This document shows, in pieces, positions 44,801 to 52,246 of a stretch of 64,000 nt of DNA; position 1 is the stretch's first letter; every line of letters starts with the position of its first letter. The DNA comes from Desulfosporosinus sp. I2 (GTDB lineage: Bacteria; Bacillota; Desulfitobacteriia; Desulfitobacteriales; Desulfitobacteriaceae). The notes under the pieces were generated by a model that saw only the letters and a program-made list of their open reading frames with translations, was not told where the DNA came from and made no database searches. The position numbers and the translations under genes were made by a program. Location of the stretch: positions 1 through 64,000 of the forward strand of contig NZ_JYNH01000004.1 of assembly GCF_000960765.1 (NCBI RefSeq), in the 5' to 3' direction.

Positions 44801-45376
44801 CCCCGTCTTGATCACTTCAGCTAGATTGTGTTCCTTGATTCCGCCGATCGCGACAAAGGGGATCTCCAGATTCTTGACGACGTAATCTAAATAGTCTAGT
44901 CCTACCGGATCACACACATCAATTTTGGTATTGGTGGCAAACAACGGTCCTACTCCAATGTAATCAGCGCCACCGCTCACGGCAGCCCATGCTTGAGCTG
45001 GTGAATGGGTAGAAACTCCAATCATGAGATCGGGGCCGACTAACTCGCGTACTTTTGATAACGGCAAGTCGTCTTGTCCGATATGTACGCCATCTGCGCC
45101 CACCGCCAGAGCCAGATCTAAGTGGTCGTTGATAATGAACAAGGCACCGTATTGCTGTGTCATAGCCCGCAGCGCTAGACACTCCTCATACATGATCCTA
45201 ACTTTCTTGGCCTTCTCTCGGTATTGAAGGATTGGAACGCCGCTGGCCAAGATCTCACTGGCCACTTCAATATTGCTCCTGCCTTGAGAGTGGAGTTCAG
45301 AGGTAAGGGCATAGATGCCAGCGGGAAGGGTACGCCTTTTTGAAATTCCATTTAGTTCAGCTATTAAATGGTTCAT
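44783..45376 (-). CDS. thiE: Thiamine-phosphate synthase ThiE, frameshifted at the 3' end
   Basis: TIM-barrel enzyme coupling HMP-PP with thiazole phosphate. Present: QYREKAKKVR, NDHLDLALAVGADGVHIGQDD, GVSTHSPAQAWAA, ADYIGVGPLFATNTK and FVAIGGIKEHNLAEVI. The frame then ends abruptly in PGQWP after 197 aa. One base more in the GGGGCCC run (about 44799-44805) would restore GARTVALVNEIV and continue to a stop at 44679, giving about 232 aa directly abutting thiC. The lost part holds the final barrel helix and phosphate-binding tail. It is either a real frameshift in a G-run or a sequencing error; activity of the short form is doubtful. Confidence 0.85.
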   Translation of the reverse strand: MNHLIAELNGISKRRTLPAGIYALTSELHSQGRSNIEVASEILASGVPILQYREKAKKVRIMYEECLALRAMTQQYGALFIINDHLDLALAVGADGVHIGQDDLPLSKVRELVGPDLMIGVSTHSPAQAWAAVSGGADYIGVGPLFATNTKIDVCDPVGLDYLDYVVKNLEIPFVAIGGIKEHNLAEVIKTGPGQWP

Positions 45377-46503
45377 TGTGCTACAACATTCCTTTCCCGC
45401 ATATTTACCCAGTCACAAAAAGTGGGTAGATAGCCTTTGGCCCGGATCATTTGTACCACTTCTGGAACGGATCGTTCGTCAGCAATTTCAAATTGGGCAC
45501 TGCCTACGTTGTCTGTTTCGCTATAACCACCGACGGAAGTGAGAGCACCGGCCGACATTCGAGTAATTCCGAGGGGAAGCAAATTTTCCCGCATTTGCGG
45601 ACTTTCCCGGGTGGATAAAGTAAGTCCCGCCCGGGGTAGAAATAGCCGGTAAGCCAAGATAATTTGGACGAAGAGAGCATCCGTAACGGGTGCAGCAGAG
45701 GAGTGAAAACTGCCGGCATAGGGTCTGAGGCGCGGCACAGAGAGTGCGACTTCAACCCCGGGATAAGTCCTTTGCAAGTAATCAGCATGGAGAGCCGAAT
45801 AAAATGCATCCCGCCGCCAGTCTGAGAGACCCAAGAGTGCTCCTATGTTTACGGCAGAGATTCCGGCTTCACACGCTCGGTCTGGTGCCTCCAAGCGGTA
45901 GTGATAATTGCGCTTGGGCCCGGCGGGGTGTACCTCCGCATAGGTGATTTCATCGTAGGTTTCTTGAAAGAGAGTGACAGAATCAATCCCTGCCTCGTAT
46001 AAACGTCGGTATTCCTCAGTGGATAACGGATAAACTTCAAGCCCCAGAGAGGCAAACATGGGCCGCAAAGCATGGACACATTCTTCCATGTAAGCGGGTC
46101 CGCTTTGGGTGCGAGATTCTCCCGTCAAGAGCAGCAAATGCTGCAGCCCGGTCGAAGTGATGGCTTTCCCTTCCTTAAGGGCTTGTTCGACGGTTAGCTT
46201 GCAGCGTACAATCTTATTGCCAGCATGGAAACTACAATAGACGCATTGGTTACTACAAAAATTAGCGAGATACAGAGGAGTAAACAAACCCATCGTGCGG
46301 CCAAAATTGCGGATGGTTAAAGCCTGAGCCTTTTTGGCCATGGGTTCCAAGTAAGATAGGGCAGCTGGGGAAAGCAAGACCGCTAAATCTTGAGGGCGAA
46401 GAGTCTCTCGGGCCAACACTCGCTCGACATCGGCGCCCCTAAAACTTGCCCAATGCGACTCGGTGAGCCTGGGTTGCCATTCCGTGATTTGCTCGTAAAA
46501 CAT
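45373..46503 (-). CDS. thiH: 2-iminoacetate synthase ThiH
   Basis: Radical-SAM tyrosine lyase of 376 aa that makes dehydroglycine for the thiazole ring in anaerobes. The SAM cluster motif is CSNQCVYCSF (Cx3Cx2C, about residues 83-92), after FGRTMGLFTPLYLANF. TGLQHLLLLTGESRTQSG, HPAGPKRNYHYRLEAPDRA and STRESPQMRENLLPLGITRM are standard ThiH segments. The start follows GGAGGG; it overlaps thiE by four bases. Confidence 0.93.
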   Translation of the reverse strand: MFYEQITEWQPRLTESHWASFRGADVERVLARETLRPQDLAVLLSPAALSYLEPMAKKAQALTIRNFGRTMGLFTPLYLANFCSNQCVYCSFHAGNKIVRCKLTVEQALKEGKAITSTGLQHLLLLTGESRTQSGPAYMEECVHALRPMFASLGLEVYPLSTEEYRRLYEAGIDSVTLFQETYDEITYAEVHPAGPKRNYHYRLEAPDRACEAGISAVNIGALLGLSDWRRDAFYSALHADYLQRTYPGVEVALSVPRLRPYAGSFHSSAAPVTDALFVQIILAYRLFLPRAGLTLSTRESPQMRENLLPLGITRMSAGALTSVGGYSETDNVGSAQFEIADERSVPEVVQMIRAKGYLPTFCDWVNMRERNVVAQ

Positions 46504-46506
46504 CCG

Positions 46507-47322
46507 TTAACCCTCCTGCAAAAAGCCGGTTAAGGGGGAGGAAGCAGCGGCTTCGATCCGTCGTTCACCCGGTCCCGCTAAATAGCCCATACGTCCTGCG
46601 GTTACGGCTAAGCGGAAGGCCTGAGCCATGAACACCGGATCTCCTGCCGTGGCAATCGCAGTATTCACAAGCACTGCGGCTGCACCCATTTCCATAGCCT
46701 CGGCTGCCTCTGAGGGTCGTCCAATGCCCGCATCGACAATGATCGGCAGAGAAATCTCTTCGATCAGAATCCGGATGAGTTCTTTGGTTTGCAAACCTCT
46801 GTTGCTGCCAATAGGAGCTCCTAGGGGCATGATGGCTGACGCCCCGGCATCCTGCAGGCGCCTGGCGGCACCCAGATCTGGACTCATGTAAGGCAGTACC
46901 ACAAAACCTTCCTTGACAAGTTGTTCCGTGGCCCGTAGCGTCTCCCAATTATCCGGCAATAGGTAACGCTGATCCTGTACAACCTCAATTTTTACCCAAT
47001 TCCCGCAACCAGCAGCTTGAGCCAAGCGAGCGATTCGCACGGCTTCTTCAGCTGTGCGCGCACCGGAGGTGTTGGGTAATAAAATGGTGTTTGGGGGCAT
47101 GTAGTTGAGAATATTCTCTTGGGGGTTTTTCCAATCGACCCGGCGCAAAGCCATAGTTACCACTTGGCTGCCGCTCGCTTCCAGCACCTGAGGCACTATT
47201 TCATGAGACGAAAATTTGCCGGTTCCTACGAACAGTCTGCTGTGCAAATTCGCTCCTCCGATGAGTAAACTGTCATCCGATGGATTAACACTCTGTATGG
47301 TATCGTTCACGGTATCAGCCAC
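46507..47322 (-). CDS. thiG: Thiazole synthase ThiG
   Basis: TIM-barrel enzyme of up to 271 aa that condenses DXP, ThiS thiocarboxylate and dehydroglycine. Motifs: [12 protein letters not shown], the Schiff-base lysine in [36 protein letters not shown] and [29 protein letters not shown] (in part). The first about 25 residues are an unusual extension; the GTG at 47322 overlaps thiS and its ribosome binding site, so a GTG at 47310 is an alternative start. It is followed four bases later by thiH. Confidence 0.93.
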   Translation of the reverse strand: MADTVNDTIQSVNPSDDSLLIGGANLHSRLFVGTGKFSSHEIVPQVLEASGSQVVTMALRRVDWKNPQENILNYMPPNTILLPNTSGARTAEEAVRIARLAQAAGCGNWVKIEVVQDQRYLLPDNWETLRATEQLVKEGFVVLPYMSPDLGAARRLQDAGASAIMPLGAPIGSNRGLQTKELIRILIEEISLPIIVDAGIGRPSEAAEAMEMGAAAVLVNTAIATAGDPVFMAQAFRLAVTAGRMGYLAGPGERRIEAAASSPLTGFLQEG

Positions 47323-47515
47323 CTCCCATAAAAATTAAGATTTCCAAACGGTCGTCAGCCTGCAAAAGAGTACTCTGCCAATGTTCTTGCTTCAGAATTT
47401 TCCCATTGAGCTCTACGACCGCCGCTTTGAGGGTCACCGCATTGTCAGTAAGTAACTGGAAGACGGTACATTCCAAGGGGATTTCCTGCGCTTCACCGTT
47501 GACAACAATTTGCAC
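47315..47515 (-). CDS. thiS: Sulfur carrier protein ThiS
   Basis: Ubiquitin-like protein of 66 aa ending in the essential Gly-Gly (FMGGG), whose terminal carboxylate is thiolated to deliver sulfur to the thiazole. The N-terminus [20 protein letters not shown] and VELNGKIL are typical. It is the first gene behind the TPP riboswitch and overlaps thiG by 8 bases. Confidence 0.92.
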   Translation of the reverse strand: MQIVVNGEAQEIPLECTVFQLLTDNAVTLKAAVVELNGKILKQEHWQSTLLQADDRLEILIFMGGG

Positions 47516-47599
47516 ATACAGCCCTCCTTTCCCTTGATCACGTATGTGTTTGCCGGGGTTCCCGTCTTACTGTCATGGTACTAGGGAGGATAAAGATAT

Positions 47600-47636
47600 A
47601 AAAAAATGAGAACTGTGGTAAGCAATTCTCATTTAT
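47600..47636 (-). terminator. Riboswitch-controlled terminator before thiS
   Basis: On the minus strand AAATGAGAA pairs with TTCTCATTT (47626-47634 with 47604-47612) and runs into a T stretch. It lies between the TPP aptamer and thiS, the usual place for transcription attenuation when thiamine is plentiful. Confidence 0.75.
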
Positions 47637-47654
47637 ACTTCTATAAGCATAACG

Positions 47655-47742
47655 ATTAGCTTTCCTCCGCTGGTATTAACCAGATCAGGTTCAAAGGGAT
47701 CGAGTTTCCTCATCTCAGCCCCGAGGGGCACCCCTAGCATAC
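47655..47742 (-). promoter_or_regulatory. TPP riboswitch (THI element)
   Basis: Read on the minus strand the conserved blocks are GGGGTGCCCCTCGGGGCTGA with GATGAGG, then CCCTTTGAACCTGATCTGG and TTAATACCAGCGGAGG. These are the P2/P3 CUGAGA core and the pyrophosphate-sensing ACCUGAUCUGG...GCGGAGG core of the THI box. It precedes thiS and a terminator, so thiamine pyrophosphate represses the thi operon. Confidence 0.96.
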
Positions 47743-47868
47743 GACGTATTTAGTTGAGTGGGATTAATACTTATCCTAGTAAATATTAATCCCCATTATA
47801 TAACTAATAGGTAGAGGTGTAAATAAATCCTGTGAACATTAGTGATTTATCCTCACAGCCCTTGGTGG

Positions 47869-48177
47869 TTAAGTTTGGAATAGATCATCCCCGCTTTTTC
47901 CGCTCAACCCGGGGTGGCAATCAAATCGTACTGTACCCACTGGGATTTTATGTTCTACAGCTTCAACAATTTTTGCCGTTCCAATGTTACCAAATCCTCC
48001 GCATAATTCCAACGCCTGAACTCCTTCAGTAACCAGTTGTTGTGCAAGATGAACAGCTTCTTGGTAATTTTGGACTCCCCGTATAAGTAGGGTAACCTGT
48101 GGGGTTTGAATCTCCGCTTGATGTTGTGAAGGGTTGGCTTGAGGTGCAAGAAAAATAAAGGCGGCTTTTAATGACAA
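47869..48177 (-). CDS. DUF6506 family protein
   Basis: Small cytoplasmic protein of 102 aa. LKAAFIFLAP at the start, GVQNYQEAVHLAQQLVTEGV, ALELCGGFGNIGTAKIVEAV and the C-terminal GTVRFDCHPGLSGKSGD are recognisable as the DUF6506 pattern; no function is known to me. The TTG start follows AGAGGA. A minus-strand sigma-54 promoter at 48272-48287 reads toward it, which places it in the acetoin/lipoate regulon and not in the adjacent thiamine operon. Similar proteins have an alpha/beta pattern that could bind a small ligand. Confidence 0.75.
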   Translation of the reverse strand: MSLKAAFIFLAPQANPSQHQAEIQTPQVTLLIRGVQNYQEAVHLAQQLVTEGVQALELCGGFGNIGTAKIVEAVEHKIPVGTVRFDCHPGLSGKSGDDLFQT

Positions 48178-48269
48178 TTAAATCACATCCTCTCCATACT
48201 TAAATTTAGTTTGAGATTCACAGAGTAGAACAGGAAAACAAGCAGCAACCTGTGATAACTATAATAAAC

Positions 48270-48288
48270 ATGCAATTCATATGCCAAG
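48270..48288 (-). promoter_or_regulatory. Sigma-54 promoter, left arm of divergent pair
   Basis: On the minus strand TTGGCATATGAATTGC (48287 to 48272) fits the -24/-12 consensus with a 10-base GG-GC gap. It reads toward the DUF6506 gene, whose start is about 95 bases away. It is the exact mirror of the plus-strand promoter at 48303. Confidence 0.78.
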
Positions 48289-48301
48289 AAGTTTCATTGG
48301 G

Positions 48302-48320
48302 CTTGGCATATGAATTGCAT
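48302..48320 (+). promoter_or_regulatory. Sigma-54 promoter, right arm of divergent pair
   Basis: TTGGCATATGAATTGC (48303-48318), GG and GC 10 bases apart, reads toward the lipoate ligase gene about 210 bases away. With the left copy it makes a perfect 19-bp inverted repeat with a 13-base loop (48289-48301). Confidence 0.8.
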
Positions 48321-48441
48321 TCATAGAAATAAAAAAGATATAGGGATGAAAATAAAAAAAGAAGATAATGCCGACCTTCGTACTATCCGAAGGCTAAAAT
48401 TGGCTAAATTACAACGTGTCTTAATAAAAAGAGGCACTATT

Positions 48442-48484
48442 CACTGTTCGATTTTCGTCCACTGTTCGAAAATCGAACAGTGGA
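48442..48484. repeat. Nested CTGTTCGA palindromes, candidate activator site
   Basis: CACTGTTCGATTTTCG (48442-48457) pairs perfectly with 48467-48482, and an inner palindrome TCCACTGTTCGA (48458-48469) pairs with 48473-48484 around AAA. Three CTGTTCGA-type half-sites result. Similar GTTCGA/TCGAAC sites lie upstream of the sigma-54 promoters at 56497, 57804 and 60498. It is 150-200 bases upstream of the leftward promoter but downstream of the rightward one. No gene is in the 350-base gap. Confidence 0.65.
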
Positions 48485-48529
48485 CATGATCAACAAACAT
48501 CTAAATCAAAATAAAGGAGGACTTTAGTG

Positions 48530-49588
48530 ATGATGAATTGGCGACTAATTGACAATAATCCATTAAATTCGGCCGACCACATGGCTTTGGACGAGGTCCT
48601 GCTTGCTTCCCGAAGCGCAGGAAAATGCCCGAATACATTGCGTTTTCTCCAATTTTCTCCCCGTTGTGCCCTATTGGGTTTACATCAAGCGGTAGAGTTA
48701 GAAATTGATGAAGAATATTGTCGGAGAGAAAGTATTGAAATCAACCGTCGTATCACAGGAGGGGGCGCAATTTTTTGGGGACCGTCCGAACTAGGATGGG
48801 AAATTTATGCAGGTAAGGATTGGCTGTCGGGCAGAAATCTCGATGAGGTTTATAAGTTGCTGTGTGACGTTATGGTCAAAGCTTTAGCCGATCTTGGTGT
48901 AAAGGCAACGTTCCGGCCCCGTAACGATATTCAAGTTGGTAATCGTAAGATCTGCGGTACAGGGGGAGCCGAATTAGGCAATGCCTTTGTCTTCCAATGT
49001 TCTTTACTCGTTGATTTTGACGTTGAGAGCATGGTCAAGGTACTTAAAATTCCAATGGAAAAAATAAGTGATAAGAATATTATCGCGGTAGAGGACCGGG
49101 TAACGTGGCTTAAAAGAGAGCTTGGTCAGGTTCCGGATATGTCCAAGATTAAAGAAGCGATTTGTGCGGCATTTGCATCTGTTATGGATATGCAATTTAT
49201 TAGAGACGAACTTAATCCATGGGAAGAGGCATTATTTCGAGAGAAGAGAATGTATTTCCATTCTCCTGAATGGATTTATAAAGTTAGTTTACCAACTGAG
49301 GCGGGAGAAATAAAGGAAGCTTGCCTTAAAACACAAGGCGGATTAATCCGGGTGGTTGCCAAGACGGAGTTAAAGGCTCGAGTTTTGAAGAGCGTATTAC
49401 TTAGCGGGGATTTCTTTACCCATAATCCGTCAGTCATTTTTGAGCTTGAGGCCCGCTTAAAGGATTGTCCCCTGGGAGGGGACAAAATTGAGGAGATAAT
49501 CAGGTCTTATTTTAAGGATTACCCGGATCAAATTCCCGGTGTAAGTGCTCAGGACGTGGAGTCATGTGTGCGCAGAGCCTTAAGATGA
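48530..49588 (+). CDS. Lipoate-protein ligase A family protein (first)
   Basis: Lipoyl/biotinyl transferase fold of 352 aa with the C-terminal accessory domain (about 250-352), as in E. coli LplA. Active-site pieces: RRITGGGAIFW (lipoate-binding loop, about 75-85) and the AMP-binding lysine in VGNRKICGTGGA (about 145-156). It attaches lipoate to E2 or H proteins. GTG 48527, ATG 48530 and ATG 48533 are all possible starts after AAAGGAGG; 48530 is best spaced. Under a sigma-54 promoter near the acetoin genes, it probably serves the lipoylated E2 of acetoin dehydrogenase. It overlaps the flavoprotein gene that follows by 25 bases. Confidence 0.88.
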   Translation: MMNWRLIDNNPLNSADHMALDEVLLASRSAGKCPNTLRFLQFSPRCALLGLHQAVELEIDEEYCRRESIEINRRITGGGAIFWGPSELGWEIYAGKDWLSGRNLDEVYKLLCDVMVKALADLGVKATFRPRNDIQVGNRKICGTGGAELGNAFVFQCSLLVDFDVESMVKVLKIPMEKISDKNIIAVEDRVTWLKRELGQVPDMSKIKEAICAAFASVMDMQFIRDELNPWEEALFREKRMYFHSPEWIYKVSLPTEAGEIKEACLKTQGGLIRVVAKTELKARVLKSVLLSGDFFTHNPSVIFELEARLKDCPLGGDKIEEIIRSYFKDYPDQIPGVSAQDVESCVRRALR

Positions 49589-50676
49589 ACGCTGAGTTTG
49601 AAATTGACGAGCTTCCTATTTTGGCTAATGCAGATGTTGTAGTAATCGGAGCTGGCCCAGCAGGTAGCTCCGCAGCGGCTACAGCGGCTGCCGGTGGGGT
49701 TTCGGTGTTGATGTTAGACAAAAAAGAACAAATAGGTTTACCAGTTCAATGTGCAGAGTATGTACCATTGAGTTTAGCTGCAGAAGTACCTGTTCCAGCG
49801 GATTGCATAGCTCAAAGGGTGGAAGGTTTCGTTACCTATATTCATCGAGAACAAGTGGCTCAAACACGGGCACCTGGTTACATACTCAACAGGGATGTCT
49901 TTGATCGTTATTTAGCTGAGAGAGCGGTTCAATCTGGGGTTAAGTTATTTACTAAAGCACGGGCAGTAGCGGTTACGGATCAGGGTGTTTTAATCAATAA
50001 GCAAGGAAAATTATCCGTGGTTAAAGCGGGGATTATTATAGGTTCGGAAGGACCTAAATCCGTGGTAGCCCAGGCAATACACTGCCCACCTCAAATTTTG
50101 GCCTATGCTAAGCAAATCACGGTCAAGTTAAGGAAAAGGGCGCAATGGGCTCAAATTTACTTTAGTCCATCCATTCCCGGCGGATATGCTTGGCTCTTTC
50201 CTAAAAATGATCTGGCAAATGTCGGGGTTAGCATTGATTTAAGTTTAGGCGGCAGTGTAGCAACCGCTTTAGCAGAATTTCAACAATATTTATTCAAAGA
50301 AGGGGTGATTAGTGAAGAAGTGATACGAACGACTGGTGGAGCGATTCCTATCGGAGGACCCCGGTTAAGGATGCAACAGAAAAACATAATGTTAGTTGGG
50401 GATGCGGCAGGACATACTCATCCTATCAGTGGAGAGGGGATTTTCCCAGCAATAGTGGCTGGGAAAATCGCGGGTTCTTTAGCAGTTGACAGTATTCGAA
50501 CGGGAGACATTAACGTGTTGACACAGTATCCTCGGCAGTATTTGATAAGATTTGGGGAATTTATACAAAGGGGTTTTAAAAGAAAAGTAGAATATAATAC
50601 CAATTGGGAAAAGACAGATTTTTCTGTCTTAGTACGAAAAACTTGGTTTGCATTCCCAGAGTACTTTGAAACTTAG
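49564..50676 (+). CDS. Geranylgeranyl reductase-like FAD-dependent oxidoreductase
   Basis: Flavoprotein of 370 aa. FAD-binding VVVIGAGPAGSSAAATAA is at about 25-42, followed by the family segments LPVQCAEYVPLSL and ILNRDVFDRYLAERA, GGYAWLFPKNDLANVGV and the second FAD motif MLVGDAAGHTHPISGEGIFP. Members reduce isoprenoid chains, but the gene overlaps a lipoate ligase gene. A similar flavoprotein (LipT) accompanies lipoate ligases in the sHdr-linked lipoate assembly gene sets, so a role in lipoate metabolism is possible. That parallel is from memory and is only suggestive. Confidence 0.8.
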   Translation: MCAQSLKMNAEFEIDELPILANADVVVIGAGPAGSSAAATAAAGGVSVLMLDKKEQIGLPVQCAEYVPLSLAAEVPVPADCIAQRVEGFVTYIHREQVAQTRAPGYILNRDVFDRYLAERAVQSGVKLFTKARAVAVTDQGVLINKQGKLSVVKAGIIIGSEGPKSVVAQAIHCPPQILAYAKQITVKLRKRAQWAQIYFSPSIPGGYAWLFPKNDLANVGVSIDLSLGGSVATALAEFQQYLFKEGVISEEVIRTTGGAIPIGGPRLRMQQKNIMLVGDAAGHTHPISGEGIFPAIVAGKIAGSLAVDSIRTGDINVLTQYPRQYLIRFGEFIQRGFKRKVEYNTNWEKTDFSVLVRKTWFAFPEYFET

Positions 50677-50709
50677 ATTGGTAGTTTAACCGTCATACTG
50701 AAGGGATCA

Positions 50710-51756
50710 TCACGCAGTTCCAGCAGCGTTTTTCCCGCTTAGGGTAAGGGCAAGATTTTTTGCCTGAAAGGGGTTTAAGACATGTGCTTCCATACAAGCT
50801 TCATTTAATGTATTAAAATCCATCTTTTTTCCGAGGAGGGAGTATTCCAACCGTCGCAAACGTAGGGGAGGGATTAAGCGATTGGAGTCACTCAAGGTTA
50901 TATTGGTAATTCGTTGACCAGCGAGGACTAAACGGCATGTCAGGTCAGTACCATCAAGAGAGACTTGGTATTCTCTGATATAACAGTTTTCCGCTACTTT
51001 AATCTCCCGATAGAGGAGGCGACGCCCGGCTTCCATGAGCCATTCTTTGGATTGAAACATAGGGGTGAGTTTGCGGATTTGTTCAAGAACCTGATTGTCT
51101 AGTTGGGTTGAAGTAAGCGAGAAGGCTCCTGTGAAGTTAGTTTTGAGCCTTTCGATAACTTCCTCTTTACATACGGCTCTCCCCATTTCCGACTGCAATG
51201 TCGTGAGGTTTGCTTGCATTTGATGTAAATACTCCTGGCGGAAATCCTCTGATGGGACACGGATAATAGAAGACATAACCTCAAAATTGAAATCCATTAG
51301 AATATTCCCAACTAAGACATTACACTCTCCGATTTGACCTGCGCCATTGCCAGAAATCTTTTTGGAGTTAACAATTAAGTCACAAGGCGAGCGTATCTCC
51401 GCCGCTAAGTTGAAATCCCTGAGCGTTTGCACTACTGGTTCGAGGAGCTTCTTGTAAAATCGCTCCCGGTTGGTGGGGATGTCTGGATTTTTTCGGTGAA
51501 GAACAATTTGGAAAAAAATCTGCCTGTGATCTAAATAGACTAATCCGCCTCCAACTTCGCGACGAAATAGGGGGATCCCGAATTCTTTACAAGCTTTTAA
51601 ATCGACTTCACTGGGTATATCCTGATGGAACCCTGCACAGACATAAGGTGTTGCCGGGGTACAGAGTATTAACGCCTCCCGGTTTAGGTGGGCAAGAGCG
51701 TGATAAATAACCTGTGATTCAAACCAAGTCACTAGGTTAAGATTGTAAAATTCCAT
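50710..51756 (-). CDS. Lipoate-protein ligase A family protein (second)
   Basis: Second lipoate ligase, 348 aa, convergent with the flavoprotein gene. Motifs: FRREVGGGLVYLDHRQIFFQ (lipoate loop, about 64-83) and the catalytic lysine in VNSKKISGNGAGQIG (about 128-142); accessory C-terminal domain about 245-348. It is only distantly similar to the ligase at 48530, so the two may differ in donor (free lipoate versus octanoate) or acceptor protein. A minus-strand sigma-54 promoter at 51803-51818 lies about 50 bases upstream. The start codon follows a weak AGGAGTA site. Confidence 0.87.
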   Translation of the reverse strand: MEFYNLNLVTWFESQVIYHALAHLNREALILCTPATPYVCAGFHQDIPSEVDLKACKEFGIPLFRREVGGGLVYLDHRQIFFQIVLHRKNPDIPTNRERFYKKLLEPVVQTLRDFNLAAEIRSPCDLIVNSKKISGNGAGQIGECNVLVGNILMDFNFEVMSSIIRVPSEDFRQEYLHQMQANLTTLQSEMGRAVCKEEVIERLKTNFTGAFSLTSTQLDNQVLEQIRKLTPMFQSKEWLMEAGRRLLYREIKVAENCYIREYQVSLDGTDLTCRLVLAGQRITNITLSDSNRLIPPLRLRRLEYSLLGKKMDFNTLNEACMEAHVLNPFQAKNLALTLSGKNAAGTA

Positions 51757-51802
51757 AACGAGTACTCCTAACAGTGAATTTTGCGTTCATAAACTTCTTA
51801 AT

Positions 51803-51818
51803 GCAAATTCTATGCCAA
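51803..51818 (-). promoter_or_regulatory. Sigma-54 promoter for second lipoate ligase
   Basis: On the minus strand TTGGCATAGAATTTGC has the GG-N10-GC spacing and lies 47 bases before the lipoate ligase start. It closely resembles the arms of the divergent pair at 48270-48320. The rest of the 490-base gap up to 52246 holds no convincing gene; GTATAAT at 51975-51981 may be the sigma-A promoter of the activator at 52247. Confidence 0.8.
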
Positions 51819-52246
51819 GAAAAAATTGCAGAGTATGTGGCACAAGTTGAAGACTTGGCATCAATTCTTTGCACATTTGACGAAACAAGATAAACTCTGG
51901 CCGCGTGAAATAGAGAAAATGCAAGCGAAATAAGACTTTGTAAACAATTCCCTCTTCTTCGAAACAAAGTATCGTATAATAAAGGCGTAATTATTTTATT
52001 AAATAATTTGTGTTTGGGATTTTTTTGACTTTTTCTGTGAGAACTGATTTTAGTGTTGTTCACTCTCCAATAGTAAAGTCTTGGATTGATGTGCTAGGGA
52101 CGGGGTCAACCCGAAGGATGGTAGTGGCCAACATTTTAGAATACATAAGTTTAAGGCATCGATGGAAAAAACCAGAAATTGAAGGTAATGGTTTTTTCGA
52201 GTCTAAAACCATTCGTGAGCAGAAAAGGTTTTAGGAGGGGCTTAAG

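Noticed and set aside
51853-51872. TTGGCATCAATTCTTTGC on the plus strand as another sigma-54 promoter
   Set aside because: The GG and GC are 12 bases apart instead of 10, which sigma-54 does not tolerate well. Only the minus-strand site at 51803-51818 was kept.
52010-52234. 74-codon frame before the AcoR-like activator
   Set aside because: No ribosome binding site, no recognisable domain, unusual composition; it covers the leader of the activator gene.
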